This document shows positions 55,970 through 64,000 of a stretch of DNA of 64,000 nt, one piece after another; position 1 is the stretch's first letter; every line of letters begins with the position of its first letter. The notes beneath the pieces were generated by a model. It ran no database searches and was not told the DNA's origin. It saw only the letters and a program-made list of their open reading frames with translations. The DNA is from Artemisia argyi (Eukaryota; Streptophyta; Magnoliopsida; Asterales; Asteraceae), in assembly GCA_030686995.1 (NCBI GenBank), contig CM060688.1, forward strand, positions 202,406,718-202,470,717, written 5' to 3'. The translations under genes and the position numbers were made by a program.

Positions 55970-58900
55970 TTAATGTTTCAAAGGCTTCGATGCACTCAGG
56001 GGAGAAGATAAAGGAGCATCCTTCTCGAGGAGATGGGTCACGGGCCGGGCAATTTTTGAAAAATCTTGAATAAACCTACGATAGAAACCGGCGTGACCCA
56101 AAAAGCTCCTAACACCTTTCACGGTTGTGGGATGAGGCAATTTTGCAATGACGTCCACTTTGGCACGATCAACCTCAATCCCGTTTTTTGAAATTTTATG
56201 GCCGAGGACAATGCCCTCTTTGACCATAAAGTGACTCTTCTCCCAATTTAGACATAACTTTGTGTCTTCACAACGTTTTAGCATGCTGTCTAAATGGGAG
56301 AGACATGATTTAAACGAATCCCCAATGACCGAGAAATCGTCCATAAAGACCTCCATACTTTTCCCGATCATGTCGGAAAAAATGGCCATCATACATCTTT
56401 GAAACGTGCCCGGAGCATTACATAAGCCAAATGGCATACGTTTATATGCGAAAGTTCCATAGGGGCACGTAAAAGTGGTCTTTTCTTGGTCTTGCGGGTC
56501 AATGGGAATCTGAAAGTAACCCGAGAAACCATCGAGGAAGCAATAGTACTCATTCCCCGCTAATCTCTCGAGCATCTGATCCATAAAAGGCAGAGGAAAA
56601 TGATCCTTACGGGTGGCGTCATTCAATTTACGATAATCAATGCAGACGCGCCAACCCGTAACCAAACGAGTTGGAATTAACTCATTCTCCTCATTTGTGA
56701 CAACGGTAATGCCACCCTTTTTTGGAACACAATGTATTGGGCTGACCCAAGGACTGTCCGAGATAGGGTAAATCAATCCGGCATCAAGAAGTTTTAAAAC
56801 CTCTTGTTTGATAACCTCGTGAATTTTTGGATTCACCCTTCTTTGTTGTTGGACCGCAGGTTTGAAGTCGTCCTCCATTAAAATCTTATGAGTACAAAAC
56901 TCAGGGTCAATGCCCTTGATATCTAAGAGACGCCAAGCAATTGCTTGTTTATGAGACTTCAAAACCTTGATAAGAGCAGCCTTTTCCTCATCACTTAAGT
57001 CTTTGGCAATTATGACGGGTAATTTATCATCACCCTCCAGAAATGCATATTCAAGATGAGGCGGCAAGTCCTTAAGTTCAACCTCGGGGAAGTCATCAGT
57101 TTTCTCAACATTTTTGACCTCCTCATTATGAAGTTGTTGTGGTAGAACCTGAAGATGAGAGGGATCCTCGTTTAACAATTTTTCAAGCAGGAGGATATCC
57201 CTCTCGAGGTCGATCTCTTGGCTATCGACTCCATCGGGAATCGAATCACTTTTGAGAAACGCTTCCATTTCTTCTAAGATGAAGTCACTTCCCTCAAACG
57301 GAGTGAGGGAAGGAGAAGAATTAGCTATGATGGGATGAGAAGACTGAGTGAGATTTTCACTCGAAGAATCATCAATGAAACCTAAAATCTCTTGAGCATA
57401 CTCCTCAGCAGCAACATCGATGACATCTATTTTGTTCACCGATTCACAATCATAATTGGAGGAGTATCTCGATGTTTGATTTAGGTTGAAGGTAATAGCT
57501 TCCGTTCCAACACGCAATGTGATCTCATGCTCAAATACATCGATAAGAGCGCGCCCAGTTCTGAGGAATCCCCGCCCAAGAATGAGAGGGACCCTAGAAT
57601 CGGCATCAAAGTCAACAATCACAAAATCTGCTGGAAAATGGAACTTTCCCACTTTAACGAATACGTCCTCGGCAATGCCAATGGGACGAGAAATCGAGCG
57701 ATCGGCAAGCTCTAAAGTCATGCACGTGGGAGTGAGTTCGGGGAGAGAAAGTTTCTTCCACACAGAATATGGCATTAAATTGATGCTAGCACCTAGATCG
57801 GCCAGGGCGAAGCAATCAACCATACCCGGGAAGGTACAAGGAATGAGAAATTTCCCGGGATCTCCAAGCTTTTCAGGAAGCTTTTTCAAAAGAACCGCAG
57901 AGCAGTTCTCATTCAGAGGAGTTTTTGCCATCTCAAATAACTTTTCTTTATTACTCAACAGATTTTTGATTGTCGATGCAAACTTGGGCATCAAGAGAAT
58001 AGCATCCGCGAAGCTGATATCAAAATGCAAATCTTGGAAGATTTGGAAAAATTTATCCATTTGGTGATTAGCTTTTTCGCGGAGCTTTTGTTCACTGAGA
58101 CGTGAAGGATATGGAATAGAAGTTTTGGATTTAGGGTTGTCCACTGGAGTTTCTGGTGGTTCAAAGACAACTCCAGGCTTACATCTGGTTTCAGGATTAT
58201 CCTGAGGTTGGACGTGTGCTGTACTTCGTGGGCTAGGAATTCGCACCTTGTCCTTTGTTACCTCAGGCTCACGATTCACTACCTTAGGAGGAGAGGAAGA
58301 AGAGGTAGTAGGAATCGCGGGCTCATCATATGAAGCACCACTTCGTGTTGTGATCGCCTTAGCATCGCCCCTCGGGTTAGCGATCGTGTTGCTCGGTAAA
58401 GTAGTACCTGAGCCCGAGGGTCGATCATTTAAAGACTTCTTAATGTCAGAAATCTGGCTGACCAGCAACTTGTTCAACTCTTCTTGGGACTTCATGAATT
58501 GCTTCAACAATTCATCAGATGAAGGCCCGGTTGGAACAATGGCTTGATTCGGATTAGGAATATTTGGGGCTCGATTGTTCGGGTTGGGGCCTTGATTGAA
58601 ATTTCCTTGGTTTTGATGATGGAAATTCCCTTGATTCTGGTGATTCTTTCCATGAAAGTTCCCGGGGTTGAAATTACCCTGACCTTGGTTCCTGTTAAAG
58701 TTTCCTTGATGTTGGAAACTTTGATTTTGAAAACTTTGGTTTTGATTTTGAAAACCGTGACCCTGATTGAAATTATTTTGGTTTTGATAACCTTGGTTCA
58801 CTCTATTTTGGTTTTGGCCACGGTTTTGGACATTTTGGTTTTGATTAAAACCGGGAGGTCCAGGATAATGGTGAGGACGATAGTTTGGGTCCATAGGAGG

Positions 58901-59188
58901 ACGGTATTGATTTCCTCCTTGATTTTGGGACCCGACAACAGCATTAGCTTCATATGGAGTACCATCAGTAGCTGTGCAATTGTAGTAGGCATGCGGCCCA
59001 CCACAAGTCACACAGACTTCCACTTTTTTAACCTCAGCATGGGGAGGATGTTGTGGAAATGAGACTTTCTTTGTTTGGGCGAGAACCAAAGCTTGGATCG
59101 CTTCAGTGAGCTTGTCAAGCTTAGCATCCGTGCTAGATTGACCCACAGAAGATGAAGTAGAAGGACCCGCATTGATTTGAGAAACCAT
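55970..59188 (-). pseudogene. R7 gag C-terminus, protease and reverse transcriptase
   Basis: A 1,072-aa open frame. Residues ~59-71 form a zinc knuckle (CVTCGGPHAYYNC), 100-225 an Asn/Gln-rich stretch of QNQ and GNF units. Protease follows, with CFALADLGASINLMP carrying the catalytic Asp. RT spans the last ~330 residues: IHCVPKKGG, WRVCIDYRKLN, CFLDGFSGYFQIP with catalytic Asp, MPFGLCNAPGTFQRCM and EVFMDDF with the Asp pair (FMDD rather than YVDD). A single-base deletion near 56008-56011 throws the end out of frame just after LLEKDAP. The Met at 59188 is internal; gag lies upstream in the same frame beyond a TGA. Confidence 0.9.
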
Positions 59189-59197
59189 TGGTTTGCT

Positions 59198-59962
59198 TCA
59201 TGTAGAGCGGACCTTGGACTTGTTTTCTATGATTTGCAAAGCTTCTTTTGTGGTTCTACTCAAAAAATTTCCTCCCGCGGAGGCATTGAGAGAATCCTGA
59301 TCAGCTTGGCTCACGCCATTGTAAAAAGTATCGAGTTGCATCAACTCAGAGAAACCATGATGTGGACACTTGCGAAGTAATTCTTTGAAACGATCCCACG
59401 CTTCACCAAAAGATTCATCGTATTTTTGAGTGAACTTGGTGATTTCGTTCTTAAGACTTGTGGTCTTGGAAGGTGGGAAGAATTCATTCACAAACTTTTT
59501 GACAAGATCTTCCCAAGTCTCGATAGATCGTGGAGGTTGTTTTTCAAGCCAAATCCGGGCTTGTCCCTCCAGTGAGAATGGGAAGAGAAGGAGTTTGATT
59601 GCTTCACATGGGACATTTTTGTACTTGATGGTTGATGTGATTTTATTGAACCATCGAATATGAGCATGAGGATCGTCCCGCTCAAAACCGTAGAATTGGC
59701 TTGAGGTTACAAGATTGAGTAACCCGGTTTTGAGCTCAAAATTATCAGCCACAATGGCTGGGACAACAATGGCATCTCCGTAACCCTCGATGGGTGCTTG
59801 GAGAAGTTCACACATGGGACGGTCTTCCGCCATGGTGATAGTGGGTGAGGCAACAGTACGGATCTCAGACCCGACTGTTGGTGCTGAACGTCGGCGAGGT
59901 CTTCTAGGTTTCCGAACAAGCTCACGTAATGGGCTCGTGGACCTTGAAGAACGAGTGCGCAT
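59198..59962 (-). pseudogene. R7 gag N-terminal part
   Basis: A 254-aa frame starting MRTRSSRSTSPLREL. Residues ~100-235 match Retrotrans_gag (LLLFPFSLEGQARIWLEKQP, WEDLVKKFVNEFFPPSKTTS, WDRFKELLRKCPHHG). It ends at a TGA (59196-59198 region) ten residues before the next in-frame Met. The downstream ORF is in the same frame, so this is a nonsense change, most simply CGA to TGA. The start ATG lies about 540 bp from the PBS. Confidence 0.88.
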
Positions 59963-59976
59963 GCACTAAAAACCAA

Positions 59977-60498
59977 TCAAAACAAAAATCGAGGCAAATC
60001 AACAGTGAACTTAAACCAATAATCGCAAGCAAGTGGCTTCTTTAAGAAAGGTACACCACTCATAAGGATACAAAGGCAAGTTTTTATCTTTCTGATTGGG
60101 AACTTATTATGTTCACACCCCCAGTTGGTAGGTGTTCTGTCTTGGTTTGCGACGGTTAGTTTTTATGTAGAATTATTATTCACAAGAAAAGACGAATGTT
60201 TTTGTGTTTTGTGTATGGGTTTAAAAACTTTTGGAAAATATTTTTGGTATCGTTTCGTTTACCAAAATCGTTTTTCTTTAAGAATCACCTTAAAAGAAAA
60301 CCGAATCAGAAAACGTTACGATTTGTTTTGTTGTTTTTAATTTTTTTTTTTTTTTTTTGGTGTTTTAACACTTTAGGAAAAGTTTTAATGACTTTTTTTG
60401 TATTTTGATTATAAAAATATACACAAGTGGTGGTATTTGTACAGTGAAAGAGGTGAGATAATACTAATCTCAAATAACGCTAAAGAAGCGCGCACACT
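59977..60498 (-). other. R7 5' leader
   Basis: Between PBS and gag start. A T19-like run lies at 60340-60358. ORFs on the plus strand (60125-60340, 60196-60408) are antisense and unsupported. Confidence 0.6.
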
Positions 60499-60516
60499 TC
60501 CCCGGCAGCGGCGCCA
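60499..60516 (-). other. R7 primer binding site (tRNA-Asp, one mismatch)
   Basis: TCCCCGGCAGCGGCGCCA on the plus strand differs at one base from the tRNA-Asp 3' end. It lies 5 nt from the LTR start at 60522. Confidence 0.88.
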
Positions 60517-60521
60517 AAAAT

Positions 60522-60766
60522 TGATTGGCTCCAAAAGGTCAACCTAAATTGACCAAGGAATGGTCAACAAGGTCAAAGGCCTAGAGTCAAAGCTCCGTGG
60601 AAGTATAGGGTTTCCCCGGGTCGTTAAGTCCCGACGAGGTGTCGATAGTATTCAAACGGTTATTTGATCGGGTGAAATTGGACGGGAAAAGGTTTTGAGT
60701 GATTAGAACGAAGAAATATACTAGAAAATAGCTTAAACAAGCTATTTGAATAAGACAAGAAAGTGG
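60522..60766 (-). repeat. R7 5' LTR (right), truncated by R8
   Basis: TGATTGGCTCCAAA... matches 49790-50033 with a handful of differences and stops at AAGAAAGTGG, where R8 begins TGTTGGGATC. Confidence 0.92.
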
Positions 60767-61072
60767 TGTTGGGATCAAAGTTTTTGATCCTAACACGTAA
60801 ATGGAACGACATTTACGGGATTACATTAGTTATGATGTAAGGCAAATACACAGGTACTGAAACCGTCATTATTGTAAAGTAGTGTGTATGTTGCCCTATA
60901 TAAGCCCTCATAGACTTCACTAGGAGGGTGAGACTTAGTGTGTGTTTTTCTCATTTTCCTTATTATCAATAAAACACTAATTTTCCCTTCTCTCTCTAAC
61001 TATGGCTTTCTTCTTCTTCCACCAAAACCGACCTCCCGAATCACAATATCAACATAAAACTATGATCCTACA
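60767..61072 (+). repeat. R8 5' LTR
   Basis: Begins with a near-palindrome (GGATCAAAG/TTTTTGATCC). TATA box CTATATAAGC at 60896-60905 and AATAAA at about 60967 give a plausible U3-R layout. Confidence 0.8.
60896..60905 (+). promoter_or_regulatory. R8 LTR TATA box
   Basis: CTATATAAGC, about 70 bp upstream of an AATAAA polyadenylation signal in the same LTR. Confidence 0.6.
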
Positions 61073-61074
61073 AG

Positions 61075-61088
61075 TGGTATCAGAGCCA
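61075..61088 (+). other. R8 primer binding site (tRNA-iMet)
   Basis: TGGTATCAGAGCCA, two bases after the LTR end; a full match to the usual plant initiator-Met PBS. Confidence 0.88.
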
Positions 61089-61471
61089 AGGTTGCATATT
61101 TGTTGATTTTGTGGTCAAATCTTGTCAAAAATTGTCATCCTTTATGCTGTTAACCATGGTCCGTACTATTTTTCTATCATATTTTTTTTGGTTATTACAG
61201 TTTTTGTTTGGTATCAAAATAGTCAAAAGTCCAAACCTTTCTACATCAGTTTCATATCTGTTTCGTGTGGCATCAACAGTCCCAAGTTAACAGCTTTATG
61301 CAACTTTTCATTTTTGTGACTATTTGTACCATCACCTCGTGAATATTTGTGGTCAAACCATTGGCTTATACATGGTCAAGAAACTGAGTCAGAAATGATG
61401 GTTGAAGAAGATGGACGGAATCTTTGGTCGGAATTATCACCGGATAAAATCGGAATTTCTTGTATAAGAAA

Positions 61472-61634
61472 TTCTCGATGTACTTGTTTTCGAGAACATA
61501 AGTACTTTTCGAGAACACAATAACCTAAATTATCAAAATCACATGTTCTCGATAAAACACGTTCTCGATAAATTACGTTCTCGAAAACCACATTCTCGAT
61601 TAAGTCATGTTTTCGATATGTTAACTATTCTCGA
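61472..61634 (+). repeat. TTCTCGA motif cluster with a 16-bp tandem core
   Basis: Six TTCTCGA and two TCGAGAA motifs lie within about 165 bp. Four copies at 61545, 61561, 61577 and 61592 form a 16-bp-period tandem array (GTTCTCGATAAAACAC-type units). Three places read TTCNNGAA. It lies in the R8 leader downstream of the PBS. Confidence 0.75.
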
Positions 61635-61639
61635 TAAGT

Positions 61640-64000
61640 TGACAGAATGTAAGATGAAGAGCAGACCTCGACCAAACCTATATTACCAGAGACTCGTGCA
61701 AAACTTTAACCAACAAACTATCCCAACAACAAAAGGGCAGTCTACAATTAATCCTAAACCCATCACAATATAACCCCTCGTCAACATCCCAACAACAAAT
61801 AACCCACTACACCACTGCCAACATCTCCGACTACTATCAAAACTGTAAAATGCTAAAACAATTTAAGATCTCAGATTTGCTTATCATGTTACAATAGATT
61901 CGGTGACTTCAAAAGTCAAAAACACGATATAGCGTTCATCACCGATCCATATTGAAGCTCAACTTCTTTTAGTATACGACAATTATGAAGAAAGAAATAT
62001 AACAAGTATGTTATCTTCTTTCTTTGTGTCGTTCAATCACAAACATCAAAAAATAAACCTACCCGAGACCAGTTTAATGATCTTGAAGCCTTCAAAAAGT
62101 TTCTTGATTCGGATGGAGCAACAATTTATACATAGGTCAGGGGCTGGTATTGTTTGCGTTAGTGTTGCGATTGGGGTGTGGAATCATAAGGGTGGCTGAG
62201 ATCTTGAGAAAAGGAGATGGTGGCAGATGACTTATGTTGGAGTGGATTTGTTTGACTGTGTTTGGTGTAAGGATAGCAGATGGGGGCGGATGGGCATGAT
62301 TAGGGTTATAGAGCGTGATAAAGTGTGACTTACATATGCCAGTGATTAGGGTAACAAATTTTTTAATACACGCTTTATCACTCTTGTACTGGACGGTTTG
62401 TGTTGTTTATTGGGTTTTGATTTTATTCATGTTGTAGTTAGTGTTGGATCGGGCCTATTAAGTGATTGGACTTTCCGCTGTACACACTTAATAATTGAAG
62501 TTGGGCCCGAGCTGAAACGTGATTATTATTTTGTTGGGCCGAGTATTATAAGTGTGTATTGGATGGGTCTATCAAACGTTGTTACCAAACATCTTGTACC
62601 AAATAAAAAAAAAAAATCTGAACTTTAATAGGTTATGTTTGCAAAATTAATTTTTGATATAATTCATGGTATTTTGGTATTACAAATTTTTTTCACGGGG
62701 ATACAGTTTTGACAAGATCGGGATCAACCATTATCAAAGTTCTCATTAAACCGTCAAAAAGGCTAGTTTTGAGTATTGGACCGCAAGATGTGACTACGGC
62801 GTTAATTCATTATTACTTATTTGAGGTTGAAGTGGGATTTCACGAGCACGTGTACTTAGTATCTGAAGATATCGGGGTTGGTTGGATGAAGATTCTTCGA
62901 GATCCTTGTTCGAGCTTTTAACCTTTAAAATGACGAAGACTTGAATATCTAGTTATTTTGTGATTCTTCCTCTCTATTACCACAAATAACTATCACTTTA
63001 AGGAGTTACGTTGTAGTGCTCAGTGTCACACGAAGTTGTGGATAGTCAAGAGCTGATGTACGTCTTATACTTGATGGTTGGTTGGTTGATAAGTATAGAG
63101 TACTTAGGGATTCAATGGGGTGCGAACTCTCTACACCGCTCTTTGTCATACATTAGTGCAAGTTTAAGTCACAAGTTCGGGCTATTTTACTTCGCTCTCA
63201 AGTTCATAATATTGAGTTTTCTCCATCAGTAGTCACTACAAAAAGCCGTCAGAATGATAATGGGGTCGGTAAAGAGTTAGTTGAGAGGAGTATAAAAGAG
63301 TAGAGATGTTTATCAGCAGTTGATTCTCACGGGCTATTTATGATACTTAACACATAATCGGTTAGTTAGACATATGGGGTTACGCTGCCTCCGTTTCCAT
63401 CGTAAACATAGTGTGTATGCTTCCGATTCCGCGAAGACATCGTGGGGGAAGAGAGAGTGGGTGTTGTTTTGCTTCTTTGACTTTTCTTGACGTCTTTGCG
63501 AAAACACTCATTTTCCACGAGGTTCTGCAATTAGGGGGAAGAAATATGCACATCAGGGATGCATAATAGACTCACGTGATCGAGCTTACAATTTTATTAC
63601 TACCGGAGAGACGTCCGCAGAGATGATCAGTGGTTCAATTTTGTGATTTTGATGTAATCATTTCAACTCTCGCGGGTTGTGAAGTGCGAAGTAGCCTACT
63701 TAAGTGAGAAGATCTTGCTAATTTCTTGCATGTTACCCCCGAACGGAGCTTCCGCATTGAGTATAACCGTGATAAAGTAACTAGTCAGATTTGCTTGGTG
63801 TGGTTTACTGTGTCATCTACAAATTCCGCTGCGTACTCAAAACTTCAAAAGTTAGAAGACATGTTAACTACATCAAAGTTTCGAATCTGCTGAAGACGGT
63901 TGTCAGTTTGGGGGGAAGCTGATTCAGAAACTTCGCCAAAAAGAAGTGTACGAAGAAGCCGCTAAAGACATGCAGCATGAATTGGGGGGAAGTTAATCCA
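61640..64000 (+). other. R8 interior, no recognised gene
   Basis: About 2.4 kb with short ORFs only on both strands. No nested TIR or LTR was recognised. The final ~100 bp is purine-rich with two GGGGGGAAG motifs. Confidence 0.55.

Larger units (their letters stand above)
49790..60766 (-). mobile_element. R7: Athila-type Ty3 retrotransposon, decayed gag-pol
   Basis: A 3.5-kb left LTR (49790-53311), an interior 53312-60521 and the first 245 bp of the right LTR (60522-60766), cut by R8. Minus-strand order is PBS, gag, protease, RT, RNase H, integrase. LTR sequence, PBS and the protease form DLGAS fit Athila. The single gag-pol frame is broken by one TGA, one TAG and a one-base deletion. No envelope-like ORF follows integrase; instead there are tandem ~100-bp modules. 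R7 is inserted in the R6 LTR; the TSD (GTGAC on the left) cannot be tested because the right end is outside the window. Confidence 0.93.
60767..64000 (+). mobile_element. R8: Copia-like LTR element with non-coding interior, 3' end outside window
   Basis: A 306-bp LTR (60767-61072) with TGTTGGGATC...GATCCTACA ends is followed after AG by TGGTATCAGAGCCA, an iMet PBS. The remaining ~2.9 kb shows no gag, protease, integrase or RT on either strand. Short LTR, TGTTGGGATC end and PBS fit Copia elements; absence of coding makes it a large non-autonomous derivative (LARD-like), unless coding sequence begins beyond 64000. Purine-rich GGGGGGAAG motifs near 63911 and 63986 recall PPTs, but no second LTR is reached. 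Short ORFs (61543, 62008, 62398, 62709, 63023) have no domain. Confidence 0.75.

Noticed and set aside
57486..59062. Plus-strand ORFs of 172-193 aa across R7
   Set aside because: Antisense of the gag-protease frame, including the Asn/Gln-rich repeats.
61545..61607. CRISPR-like array with 16-bp spacing
   Set aside because: Units are contiguous, imperfect and far too short, in a plant retroelement.

Overview
This is a plant nuclear window, from a eudicot and most plausibly a composite (Asteraceae); that lineage guess is inference from the style of the retroelements and the resistance gene. It is AT-rich, has no operons or bacterial signals, and is made almost wholly of nested LTR retrotransposons, small inverted-repeat DNA transposons, a LINE and simple repeats. 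The only gene-like DNA outside transposons is two broken pieces of a CC-NBS-LRR disease-resistance gene and a faint PPR-like remnant. No intact host gene, tRNA, rRNA or CRISPR array was found.

Layout. 1-7547: tail of a non-autonomous chromovirus-like LTR element (R1) with a 3.9-kb LTR, holding a hAT-type MITE and a MITE sitting in a TA microsatellite. 8121-12147: R2, a second non-autonomous element with perfect 5-bp target-site duplications but a 340-bp 5' LTR and a 2.97-kb 3' LTR. Both lie inside R3, a minus-strand element whose PBS and long LTR run 12148-17403; that LTR holds an Athila fragment (R4) and a Harbinger-like MITE. 17404-18464: LTR-like remnant and a scrambled junction. 18465-20850: CNL pseudogene, cut by an Athila-type LTR fragment (20843-21771). 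22380-29154: R5, a complete Athila-like element (TSD CTTAT) that carries an unrecognised ORF instead of gag-pol. 29345-32158: a Harbinger-type and a hAT-type MITE with a possible third element between. 32346-33515: second LRR copy, open throughout. 34.7-37.6 kb: CACTA-like end, an 850-bp minisatellite, a tandem duplication. About 38.2-43.1 kb: a decayed L1-type LINE. 43094-49789: R6, sister of R5, with gag-protease but no RT. 49790-60766: R7, an Athila element with decayed gag-PR-RT-RH-IN, inserted in the R6 LTR. 60767-64000: R8, a Copia-like LTR with a non-coding interior, inserted in the R7 LTR.

How the parts relate. R5 and R6 share LTRs and about 2.4 kb of non-coding backbone but carry different coding cargo, and neither encodes RT or integrase; R7 is the only Athila-type element here that encodes these, and its reading frame is broken. 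R5/R6 LTRs have two notable signals: a cluster of TGACGCCGTCA near-palindromes just upstream of a TATA box, and a stretch matching the 5' half of tRNA-Asp, the same tRNA whose 3' end matches the PBS. This would make an extended primer-tRNA contact and is the most interesting hypothesis in the window.

Identities, TSDs and tRNA matches were judged by eye; family names rest on recognised motifs, not on database searches.
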